Positions 35,506 to 43,525 of a DNA stretch of 64,000 bases are shown here, one piece after another. The DNA is from Avrilella dinanensis (GTDB taxonomy: Bacteria > Bacteroidota > Bacteroidia > Flavobacteriales > Flavobacteriaceae): contig NZ_NIPO01000001.1 in assembly GCF_002807015.1 (NCBI RefSeq), positions 308,962 through 372,961 of the forward strand, in the 5' to 3' direction. The position numbers and the translations under genes are program-made. How positions within the stretch are numbered: the first letter of the stretch is position 1; every line of letters starts with the position of its first letter. The notes below the pieces were generated by a model. That model was not told the origin of the DNA. It ran no database searches and worked only from the letters and a program-made list of their open reading frames with translations.

Positions 35506-36114
35506 ATGACTGATGTTTTCATCATTGGCGGAGGTCCGGCAGCAGTTTCCTGTGCTTTGGTGCTTGGGTCGGCTTACCGGAAAGAATTTGCCTCTGCCAG
35601 GAAAATAACTTTGCTTGCTCATCAAAAAGCCTCTTACCTGCAAGATGCTTTGCTGAACAATGTTTATGGTATTCTGCCCGGAACTTCAGGCAAAGATTTG
35701 CTCCATGAGTCACTCAGTCATTTACAGCAAACCTATCCTCATGTTGAAATTATCCATAACGAAAAAGTAACTGAAGTTATCCGTCTAAACGCTGGGTTCC
35801 AAATCAAAACAAACGAAAATATTTATCTGGCAAAAACGGTAGTTGTCGCTACGAATTCGACTTCTGCTTTTAACATCGAAGGGCTGACCAAATATATTAT
35901 TCCACACGAAAAATCTATTCCGTCAAAAAATCGCGTTCAATTAAAAAATGACAACCATTTGGTCGATGACAACCTTTTTGTGGCAGGAACTTTGGCAGGA
36001 TTGCCAAGTCAGGTAAGCATTGCTGCCGGCAGCGGAGCATTTGTCGCCACAGAAATATTAACCCAATGGAACAACGGATTACCGGCACATTCACACGATT
36101 CTATCAAAAAATAA
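35506..36114 (+). CDS. Short FAD-binding protein, thioredoxin-reductase-like
   Basis: The 202-residue protein begins with a dinucleotide-binding motif, VFIIGGGPAAVSCALVLG. It also has AKTVVVATNS, and near the end NLFVAGTLAGLPSQVSIAAGSG, the flavin-site strand of thioredoxin-reductase-type proteins. It is about 100 residues shorter than TrxB and lacks both the NADPH-binding domain and the CxxC redox motif. It may be a specialised flavoprotein or a reduced remnant. It lies 3 bases after the small membrane protein and 32 before hflX. Confidence 0.7.
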   Translation: MTDVFIIGGGPAAVSCALVLGSAYRKEFASARKITLLAHQKASYLQDALLNNVYGILPGTSGKDLLHESLSHLQQTYPHVEIIHNEKVTEVIRLNAGFQIKTNENIYLAKTVVVATNSTSAFNIEGLTKYIIPHEKSIPSKNRVQLKNDNHLVDDNLFVAGTLAGLPSQVSIAAGSGAFVATEILTQWNNGLPAHSHDSIKK

Positions 36115-36146
36115 TCTGTTTTTTGAACCCAAAACCATAGCTTTTC

Positions 36147-37373
36147 ATGTTAGAACAAGAAGAAATTATATACGAAAAAACAGTTATCGTCGGGCTGATT
36201 ACACAGCAGCAATCCGAAGATAAGCTACAAGAATATCTCGACGAATTGGAATTCCTGACCTATACCGCAGGTGGCGAAGTCGTTAAGAGATTTACCCAAA
36301 AATTGGAAAAACCAAACCCGAAAACTTTTGTTGGAACAGGAAAATTGGAACAAATTGAATTGTTTATTAAAGAGAATGATGTTAGCACCGTTATTTTTGA
36401 TGATGAACTATCTCCGGCTCAGCAAAACAATCTGTCCAAAATGCTGGATTGCAAAGTGCTGGATAGAACCAACCTGATTTTGGATATTTTTGCCCAGCGG
36501 GCACAAACTTCTTATGCCCGTACGCAGGTAGAACTGGCTCAGTTTGAATATCTTTTACCCAGACTGACCGGAATGTGGACGCATTTGGAACGTCAACGTG
36601 GAGGTATCGGAATGAGAGGTCCCGGAGAAACAGAAATCGAAACCGATAGACGAATTGTCCGTGACCGAATTGCCTTACTGAAAGATAAACTCAAAAAAAT
36701 TGACCGGCAAATGGCCGTTCAACGCAGCAACAGAGGTGCAATGGTTCGTGCGGCTTTGGTCGGATATACCAATGTAGGCAAATCTACCTTGATGAACATG
36801 ATGGGCAAGAGCGAGGTTTTTGTGGAAAACAAACTTTTTGCAACACTCGATACCACTGTGCGTAAGGTAGTTATAAAAAATTTACCCTTTTTGCTTGCCG
36901 ACACGGTTGGGTTTATCCGCAAGTTACCTACTCAGTTGGTCGAATCATTCAAAAGTACTCTGGACGAGGTTCGCGAAGCCGATTTGCTGTTACATGTGGT
37001 TGATATTTCTCACCCGGATTTTGAAGACCATATCGAAGCGGTTAATCAGATTTTAAAGGAAATCGAAAGTGATGATAAACCTACGTTAATGATTTTCAAT
37101 AAAATAGATACTTATTCGCCCGAACATTATGATGAGGAAGATTTGATGCAGGAACGTACGTCTAAACATTACTCTATTGGCGAATGGAAAAAAACATGGA
37201 TGAACAAAGTAGGCGAAAATAATGCCATATTTATTTCGGCTGTCGAAAAAGAAAATATTGAAGAATTCCGGGCAAAAGTATATGAAGCGGTTCGGGAAAT
37301 ACACATTACCCGATTCCCGTACAACCATTTTCTGTATCCGGAATATGACCAAAATATGAACGACGAATCATAA
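36147..37373 (+). CDS. hflX: GTPase HflX
   Basis: This 408-residue ribosome-associated GTPase splits stalled or stressed 70S ribosomes. The N-terminal HflX domain includes TYTAGGEVVKRFTQ and PKTFVGTGKLEQI, followed by a coiled middle part with RGGIGMRGPGETEIETDRR. The G domain has G1 GYTNVGKSTLMN (about 206), G3 DTVGFIRKLP, and G4 NKID (about 312). Length is typical. It is co-oriented with the genes around it, 32 bases from the FAD protein. Confidence 0.96.
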   Translation: MLEQEEIIYEKTVIVGLITQQQSEDKLQEYLDELEFLTYTAGGEVVKRFTQKLEKPNPKTFVGTGKLEQIELFIKENDVSTVIFDDELSPAQQNNLSKMLDCKVLDRTNLILDIFAQRAQTSYARTQVELAQFEYLLPRLTGMWTHLERQRGGIGMRGPGETEIETDRRIVRDRIALLKDKLKKIDRQMAVQRSNRGAMVRAALVGYTNVGKSTLMNMMGKSEVFVENKLFATLDTTVRKVVIKNLPFLLADTVGFIRKLPTQLVESFKSTLDEVREADLLLHVVDISHPDFEDHIEAVNQILKEIESDDKPTLMIFNKIDTYSPEHYDEEDLMQERTSKHYSIGEWKKTWMNKVGENNAIFISAVEKENIEEFRAKVYEAVREIHITRFPYNHFLYPEYDQNMNDES

Positions 37374-37418
37374 ACAAGGTTCTAAAACAACAGTTTTTAG
37401 TTCTAAATAAATATAAAA

Positions 37419-38561
37419 ATGAAATTTAACACGCTAACCATACACGGCAAGCAACAAGCCGACCCATGTACCGGAGCTGTAATGCCTCCGGTTTATCATA
37501 CTTCTACATTCAAACAAAAAAGCCCCGGTGTGCATTCGGGATACGAATACAGCCGTGCCGACAATCCGACTCGTACAGCCTTGGAAAAAGCGTTGGAAAG
37601 TATTGAAGGCGGTGCGAGAGGACTGGCTTTTTCCTCCGGATTAGCGGCTATCGACTGCGTGATGAGATTGCTGAAACCCGGCGATGAGGTGGTGGCTATG
37701 GACGATTTGTATGGCGGAACTTTCCGTTTGTTTACTAAGTTTTATGAACCTATCGGTATCAAATTTACATTTGTGGATATGAGCCAACCGGAGGAAATCA
37801 GCAGATATATTAACGAAAACACAAAACTCATTTGGGTAGAAACACCTACCAATCCGTTGATGAAACTGGCAGATATTGAGAGGATTGCTCAAATAACCAA
37901 AGAAAAAAATGTGCTGTTTGCTGTAGATAATACTTTCGCAACGCCTTATCTGCAAAAACCACTTGAGTTGGGTGCGGATATCGTGATGCATTCGGCTACC
38001 AAATATTTGGGCGGACACTCAGATGTAGTTGCCGGAGCGTTGGTTATCAAAGATGAAAAATTGGGCGAACAGTTGCATTTCACACAATTCGCTACCGGAG
38101 CTACTTTAGGTCCGCAGGAAAGTTTTCTTGTGCTTCGTGGTATAAAAACGCTGCATTTGCGTATGCAAAGACATAGCGAAAACGGGTTAAAAGTTGCTCA
38201 ATATTTGACGGAACACCCGAAAGTGGACAAAGTATTTTATCCCGGTTTAACCAGCCACCCGCAATATGAATTGGCAAAAAAACAAATGGTCGGAGGTTTT
38301 GGCGGAATGGTTTCGTTCACGTTCAAATCCGGCGAAAAACAAGACGCAATTTCATTTCTGGAAAAGCTAAAAGTGTTTACGCTCGCTGAGTCGCTGGGCG
38401 GTGTGGAATCTTTGGCGAATCACCCGGCAATGATGACACACGCGTCTATTCCGGCAGAAAAAAGAGCCGAAATCGGAATTACCGACGATTTAATCCGGCT
38501 TAGTGTTGGCGTAGAAGATATTGACGATTTAATTGCAGATATTGATATGGCGATAAAATAA
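37419..38561 (+). CDS. metB: Cystathionine gamma-synthase-type PLP enzyme
   Basis: This 380-residue enzyme is of the Cys/Met metabolism PLP family. It begins FNTLTIHGKQQADPCTGAVMPPVYHTST, then YSRADNPTRTALE, and has the Schiff-base Lys in HSATKYLGGHSDVVAGA (about 195). The closing part SLGGVESLANHPAMMTHASIP is characteristic. Members include MetB (synthase) and MetC/CGL (lyases); sequence alone does not separate these well, and the symbol is by closest type. Confidence 0.88.
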   Translation: MKFNTLTIHGKQQADPCTGAVMPPVYHTSTFKQKSPGVHSGYEYSRADNPTRTALEKALESIEGGARGLAFSSGLAAIDCVMRLLKPGDEVVAMDDLYGGTFRLFTKFYEPIGIKFTFVDMSQPEEISRYINENTKLIWVETPTNPLMKLADIERIAQITKEKNVLFAVDNTFATPYLQKPLELGADIVMHSATKYLGGHSDVVAGALVIKDEKLGEQLHFTQFATGATLGPQESFLVLRGIKTLHLRMQRHSENGLKVAQYLTEHPKVDKVFYPGLTSHPQYELAKKQMVGGFGGMVSFTFKSGEKQDAISFLEKLKVFTLAESLGGVESLANHPAMMTHASIPAEKRAEIGITDDLIRLSVGVEDIDDLIADIDMAIK

Positions 38562-38584
38562 TGATGCTGTTTTAGAATCTTTAT

Positions 38585-38592
38585 TATCTTTG
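38585..38592 (+). promoter_or_regulatory. -7 box TATCTTTG before rpiB
   Basis: An exact TAnnTTTG match 28 bases before the rpiB start. Confidence 0.4.
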
Positions 38593-38620
38593 TTTAGCAC
38601 AACAATAAAAACAACAACAA

Positions 38621-39052
38621 ATGAAAATAGCTATTGGCAACGACCACGCCGGACCTGATTACAAAAACGCCATTGTGCAAATGTTACAGCAAAGAGGTGT
38701 TGAGGTGGTTAATTACGGGGCAGATTCTTTTGATTCGGTAGATTATCCCGATTTCGGACACAAAGTGGCAAAAGATGTAGAAGAAGGAAAAGCTGATTTC
38801 GGCATTGTGATTTGCGGAAGCGGAAACGGCATCGCTATGACGGCTAATAAGCATCAGGGTGTGCGGTGTGCCTTGTGCTGGACGAAAGAAATTGCCGAAC
38901 TGGCACGTCAGCATAATAATGCAAATGTGATTTCTATTCCGGCACGATTTACCGCAATTCCGCAAGCTGTGGCTATGGTGGAAACTTTTCTGGATACGGA
39001 TTTCGAAGGAGGTCGTCACGCCAACAGAGTGAACAAAATAGCCTGTTCGTAA
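38621..39052 (+). CDS. rpiB: Ribose-5-phosphate isomerase B
   Basis: This 143-residue enzyme interconverts ribose 5-phosphate and ribulose 5-phosphate. The LacAB/RpiB pattern is clear: IAIGNDHAGPDYKNAI at the N-terminus, DYPDFGHKVAKDV, and the catalytic/active-site loop FGIVICGSGNGIAMTANK near residue 65. The catalytic Cys is in this loop. A His in ELARQHNNANV follows. A terminator after the stop separates it from polA. Confidence 0.96.
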   Translation: MKIAIGNDHAGPDYKNAIVQMLQQRGVEVVNYGADSFDSVDYPDFGHKVAKDVEEGKADFGIVICGSGNGIAMTANKHQGVRCALCWTKEIAELARQHNNANVISIPARFTAIPQAVAMVETFLDTDFEGGRHANRVNKIACS

Positions 39053-39073
39053 AGGAATAAAAACTACATAATC

Positions 39074-39100
39074 AAAAACGAGGAATTTCCTCGTTTTTTT
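39074..39100 (+). terminator. Terminator after rpiB
   Basis: A perfect 10-bp stem (AAAAACGAGG with CCTCGTTTTT) closes on a 5-base loop and ends in a T run. Confidence 0.85.
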
Positions 39101-39117
39101 GTACTGATAAATTATCG

Positions 39118-39125
39118 TATTTTTG
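39118..39125 (+). promoter_or_regulatory. -7 box TATTTTTG before polA
   Basis: An exact TAnnTTTG match 20 bases before the polA ATG, right after the rpiB terminator, with a TTTG 16 bases upstream. Confidence 0.45.
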
Positions 39126-39145
39126 AACGAATACAACTTAATATT

Positions 39146-41971
39146 ATGACCGAAAACCGCCTTTTTCTTTTAGATGCTTATGCCTTGATTTTCAGAGGAT
39201 ATTATGCCTTTATCAAAAACCCGAGAATCAATTCCAAAGGAATGGACACTTCGGCGATAATGGGATTTATGAATTCTTTACTTGATGTAATCAAAAAAGA
39301 ACGGCCGTCGTTGTTGGCAGTTGCTTTCGACAAAGCCGGAAGTGAGTCGAGAACGGCACTTTTTCCGGAATACAAAGCCAATCGGGACGCAACACCCGAA
39401 GCCATCAAAATTGCGGTGCCTTATATACAGGAACTGCTCAAAGCAATGCATATTCCGATTATCGAAATACCCGGTATCGAGGCAGATGACTTGATAGGAA
39501 CGCTTGCTAAACAAGCTGAAAAAGAAGGCTATACGGTATACATGGTTACGCCGGATAAAGATTTTGCTCAATTGGTGTCTGAAAATATTTTCATGTACCG
39601 CCCTTCCCGAATGGGTAACGGACCAGAGATTTGGGGCATACCTGAAGTACAGGAAAAATTTGGCGTGGAACAACCCGAGCAAGTCATTGATTTTTTAGGA
39701 ATGATGGGAGATGCCATAGATAATATTCCCGGATTACCGGGAGTAGGAGAGAAAACTGCTAAAAAGTTTCTGGCAGAGTTCGGTTCGATGGAAAATCTTT
39801 TGGCAAATACCGACAAGCTGAAAGGCAAAATGAAAGAAAAAGTCGAAGAGAGCAAAGAATTAGGGTTGCTTTCTAAAGAACTGGCAAGGATACAATTAGA
39901 TTGCCCTGTACAGTTCGAGGCGGAGAAATTCAGATTGGAGCAACCCGATACCGAAAAAACAGATGCCTTGTTTGATGAACTGGAATTTCGCAGAATCAAA
40001 CAGCAATTTGATGTTTTGTTTCAAAGCATAAATAATCCGGATTTACCGGCTGAAATAGTTGAAAACAAAACTACCGCAAACAAAACTGTCTCTGGTATGC
40101 AAACGAGTTTGTTTGAACTCGGCGATGAAGAAAACACGAATACCGAACATACGGGTAAGAAAACACTTTATGATACACCGCATTTATATCAGCTCATCAA
40201 CACGGAAAAGTCGATTGATATACTCATTCAAACACTTTGCCGTCAAACGGAGGTTTGTTTCGACACAGAAACAACGGGCATCAATGCTTTGGAAGCCGAA
40301 CTTGTAGGAATTTCTTTTTCCTGGCAGGCAGGCAGTGCGTTTTATGTGCCTTTTCCGGAAGACAAAAATGAAACCCAGCATTTGATTAACCGGTTTAAGC
40401 CGTTTTTTGAAGATGAAAACATTAGTAAAGTAGCCCAAAATATTAAATATGACCTCAAAGTTCTTCATAAGTACGGTGTTGAAGTAAAAGGACTTTTCTT
40501 CGATACGATGATTGCCCACCATCTGATTAATCCGGATATGCGTCACAATATGGATATTTTGTCGGAAACTTATCTGGGGTATTCGCCCGAGCCGATAGAA
40601 AATCTTATCGGAAAAAAAGGCAAAGGACAGAAAAGTATGCGAAATGTACCATTGGAAGATATTAAAGAATATGCCGGCGAAGATGCAGATATTACCTGGC
40701 AACTCAAAAATATTTTCCAGAAAAGATTAAAAGAAACCTATACTGAAGATTTATTTTATCAGTTAGAAAGCCCTCTGATTCCGGTATTAACCGATATGGA
40801 AATCAGCGGAATTAAACTCGATACCGATTATCTGAAAAATCTTGCCGAAGAGCTTTCAGAAGAGGCGGCAAAGCTGGAGCAAAAAATTTATGAACAAGCC
40901 GGAGAAAAATTTAACCTTGCCTCGCCGAAGCAATTAGGCGATATTCTGTTTGACAAACTGAAAATAGGTGGAGTAAAACCTAAGAAAACCAAAACCGGAC
41001 AATACGCCACCGGTGAAGAAATATTGAGCGGTCTGGCAAAAGATTATCCGATTGTACAAGATATTTTGGAATGGAGGCAGATTGTGAAATTGCAGAACAC
41101 TTATGTGGAGGCACTTCCTCGTCAGGCAGATAAAACCGGGCGTGTGCATACGGTGTATTTACAAACGGTTGTTGCCACCGGCCGGTTGAGCTCGAATAAT
41201 CCGAATTTGCAAAATATCCCAATCCGAACAGAAAGGGGGCAGCGTGTGCGGAAATCTTTTGTGGCGACTGACAATGACCACATTTTGCTCGCTGCCGATT
41301 ATTCACAGATAGAATTAAGAATTATCGCGGCACTCAGCAAAGAACCGAATATGATTGCGTCGTTTAAAAACGGAGAAGATATCCACCGTGCGACAGCGGC
41401 AAGAGTTTTTAATGTTCCGTTGGAAGAAGTTACCCGCGAACAGCGGAGCCACGCCAAAACAGTGAATTTCGGGATTATTTATGGTGTTTCAGCTTTTGGG
41501 TTGAGCAATCAAACCAATCTGTCCCGTTCCGAAAGCCAGGAGTTGATAAATGCCTATTATGACACTTATCCGCAGTTGAGAAAATATATCCAGCAGCAGA
41601 TTGATTTTGCCCGTGAGCATGGTTATGTACAAACTGTTTTGGGCAGAAGACGTTACCTGAAAGATATTAATTCCAGAAATGCAGTAGTCAGAGGAGGAGC
41701 GGAGCGGAACGCGGTCAATGCTCCAATACAAGGTTCTGCGGCAGATATTATCAAAATTGCGATGATTAATATTTATCAAAAACTCAGAGAAAAAAATATG
41801 CAGACAAAAATGTTGCTGCAGGTACACGATGAGCTGGTTTTTGACGTGCCTAAGACAGAACTTGACGAGGCCAAATCACTTATTCGTCATGAAATGGAAA
41901 ATGCTTTCCAGTTAGATATTCCTTTGATTGTTGATTTAGGCGAAGGAACGAATTGGCTGGAGGCTCATTAA
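39146..41971 (+). CDS. polA: DNA polymerase I
   Basis: This 941-residue polymerase fills gaps and removes RNA primers. All three domains look intact. The 5'-3' exonuclease is at about 1-290 (AFDKAG, GIEADDLIGTLA, VTPDKDFAQL). The 3'-5' exonuclease (about 345-530) keeps its acidic residues (CFDTETTGI, IKYDLKVL, YAGEDADIT), so proofreading is expected. The polymerase domain has motif A DYSQIELRIIAALS, motif B RSHAKTVNFGIIYG and motif C QVHDELVFDVP. A bidirectional terminator follows. Confidence 0.98.
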   Translation: MTENRLFLLDAYALIFRGYYAFIKNPRINSKGMDTSAIMGFMNSLLDVIKKERPSLLAVAFDKAGSESRTALFPEYKANRDATPEAIKIAVPYIQELLKAMHIPIIEIPGIEADDLIGTLAKQAEKEGYTVYMVTPDKDFAQLVSENIFMYRPSRMGNGPEIWGIPEVQEKFGVEQPEQVIDFLGMMGDAIDNIPGLPGVGEKTAKKFLAEFGSMENLLANTDKLKGKMKEKVEESKELGLLSKELARIQLDCPVQFEAEKFRLEQPDTEKTDALFDELEFRRIKQQFDVLFQSINNPDLPAEIVENKTTANKTVSGMQTSLFELGDEENTNTEHTGKKTLYDTPHLYQLINTEKSIDILIQTLCRQTEVCFDTETTGINALEAELVGISFSWQAGSAFYVPFPEDKNETQHLINRFKPFFEDENISKVAQNIKYDLKVLHKYGVEVKGLFFDTMIAHHLINPDMRHNMDILSETYLGYSPEPIENLIGKKGKGQKSMRNVPLEDIKEYAGEDADITWQLKNIFQKRLKETYTEDLFYQLESPLIPVLTDMEISGIKLDTDYLKNLAEELSEEAAKLEQKIYEQAGEKFNLASPKQLGDILFDKLKIGGVKPKKTKTGQYATGEEILSGLAKDYPIVQDILEWRQIVKLQNTYVEALPRQADKTGRVHTVYLQTVVATGRLSSNNPNLQNIPIRTERGQRVRKSFVATDNDHILLAADYSQIELRIIAALSKEPNMIASFKNGEDIHRATAARVFNVPLEEVTREQRSHAKTVNFGIIYGVSAFGLSNQTNLSRSESQELINAYYDTYPQLRKYIQQQIDFAREHGYVQTVLGRRRYLKDINSRNAVVRGGAERNAVNAPIQGSAADIIKIAMINIYQKLREKNMQTKMLLQVHDELVFDVPKTELDEAKSLIRHEMENAFQLDIPLIVDLGEGTNWLEAH

Positions 41972-42022
41972 AGTGAAAAAGCATATAAACATTTGATCTC
42001 TCTGAGGTCTTTTTTAACCTGC

Positions 42023-42057
42023 AAAAATCCCGACACTTTATTGTGCCGGGATTTTTT
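42023..42057. terminator. Bidirectional terminator between polA and the Ser/Arg-rich gene
   Basis: AAAAATCCCG-x-CAC pairs with GTG-x-CGGGATTTTT around a short loop, with one mismatch, between convergent genes. Confidence 0.8.
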
Positions 42058-42078
42058 CGATATATTAGTTGTTTTTTG

Positions 42079-43380
42079 TTATCTGCTGCTTCTGCCTCCA
42101 CCTCTTGATGAAGATGCTCCGCTTGATCTGCTCATGCTGCCTGAACTTCTTGACATGCTTGGTGCAGAACTTCTTGAAATACTTGGCGATGAGCTTCTGC
42201 TGATGTTAGAAGATGAAGACGAAGGTCTTGCATTGCTTCTTGTGCTGGAAGCCGGTGCCCGATATGAGCGGCTTGTGGTCGTAGAACTTCTTTGTATGCG
42301 TTGACGTTGTGGAGTAGTTGACGTTGAGTTACTTCTCACGGTTGCTCTGTTTCCGCTTGAGTTTACTCTCGTTCCGCTATTTCCGATAGTAGAGGACACT
42401 CTGTTTTGTCTTGCTCTTGTATTGGCTTCGCTGTTGAAGTCTGAACGAACTCTGGTTGAAGTTCTCGCTGTATTATCACGGGAAATTGTATTTCCTGTTG
42501 CTCTGGTTACAGCTGAACGACCTTCGCCGTTTTGTCGTACACTACTTCTTGTAGTTGCCCGGTTATTGTTATTCAATCTGCTGTTGTCGCTGCGATTCAC
42601 TACACCGTTCACATTTCTGGAAATTCCTCGGCTGCTTTCTAAAGCATGTCTGTTTTTGACAGAGGCGTTTCTTGAGGTAAATGTTCTGGACGGATTCGAG
42701 TTAGCATAAGCTCTTCTGCTTACAGATGAATAGATGTTATTGGCTCGTGATATTCTTCGGTTTTCGGTATATACATATCTGTTTCTTGTATTAATATGTC
42801 TGTGTACATGTCTGTGATAGGTATATATCGGCATTGGAGCCCAATAGCTGAAATAGGTTGGGTAATATCCCCAGTACCATGGCGAATAGTATGGTCTGTA
42901 GTGGGTTGCCCAAAAGAAATCAAAGAAAACAGGTGTTCTGTAATAATAAGGCTCATAGATATAATTCGGACCGTAAATGAAAGGGTCTCCTACAATCTGT
43001 ACATAAACCTTACCAGATGAACGTTGTTTTTCTATTTCAATCGTTGCCACGTCCTGGAATAAATCCTGTCCTAAAACTGATTGAACCACAACGATTCTTT
43101 TGTTTCCGTCTGCGACTTCAATTACTCTCAGATAATCAACATATCCGTCTCCGTTTAGGTCAAGGTTAGATAGTTGTAATGACGGGTCATTGAGTCTTTG
43201 TTCAAAATCTTCCAAATCTCTGGAATCTCCGAAAATTGACGCCACCGCCTGCAAGTCTAAATTGTCTGATATGTCTGCGGTGTTAGCCGTTACTACTGCG
43301 GTGGTGTTCCGTTGAGCGTAGGTAGTCACTGAAAACAGAACTGTTGCAAGACCGAGCAGTATGTATTTTAAAGTTTTCAT
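42079..43380 (-). CDS. Secreted Ser/Arg/Asn-rich protein, unknown function
   Basis: I chose the ATG at 43380 (433 residues), which opens a clear signal peptide (MKTLKYILLGLATVLFSVTTYAQ). The N-terminal ~120 residues look folded and include LNGDGYVDYLRVIEV (in DLNGDGYVDY), an EF-hand-like loop. A Tyr/Trp/Pro-rich stretch follows (YYSPWYWGYYPTYFSYW). The last ~250 residues are low-complexity Ser, Arg, Asn and Thr, ending SSSRGGGRSSR. Similar proteins occur in Bacteroidota. No function is known. Confidence 0.8.
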   Translation of the reverse strand: MKTLKYILLGLATVLFSVTTYAQRNTTAVVTANTADISDNLDLQAVASIFGDSRDLEDFEQRLNDPSLQLSNLDLNGDGYVDYLRVIEVADGNKRIVVVQSVLGQDLFQDVATIEIEKQRSSGKVYVQIVGDPFIYGPNYIYEPYYYRTPVFFDFFWATHYRPYYSPWYWGYYPTYFSYWAPMPIYTYHRHVHRHINTRNRYVYTENRRISRANNIYSSVSRRAYANSNPSRTFTSRNASVKNRHALESSRGISRNVNGVVNRSDNSRLNNNNRATTRSSVRQNGEGRSAVTRATGNTISRDNTARTSTRVRSDFNSEANTRARQNRVSSTIGNSGTRVNSSGNRATVRSNSTSTTPQRQRIQRSSTTTSRSYRAPASSTRSNARPSSSSSNISRSSSPSISRSSAPSMSRSSGSMSRSSGASSSRGGGRSSR

Positions 43381-43470
43381 AGTCTGTATATTTTTAATTA
43401 ATAAATCATTTTCTGTTAGTAAGAAATCAACTACCATGCCAAACTACTTTTTTGGGATGCTTATCTTCCT

Positions 43471-43507
43471 AAAAACAAACAGAGCCGGGATTTTCCCGGC
43501 TCTGTTT
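43471..43507 (-). terminator. Terminator of the adhesin-PorP/SprF-OmpA cluster
   Basis: On the reverse strand a 14-bp perfect stem (AAACAGAGCCGGGA with TCCCGGCTCTGTTT) is followed by TGTTTTT, right after the OmpA-family gene. Confidence 0.85.
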
Positions 43508-43525
43508 ACTGTATTTAAAGATTGA

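Noticed and set aside
42079..42304. Forward-strand ORF antisense to the Ser-rich tail, Leu/Glu-rich protein
   Set aside because: It is the shadow of the low-complexity Ser/Arg tail on the other strand; no start context or family support.
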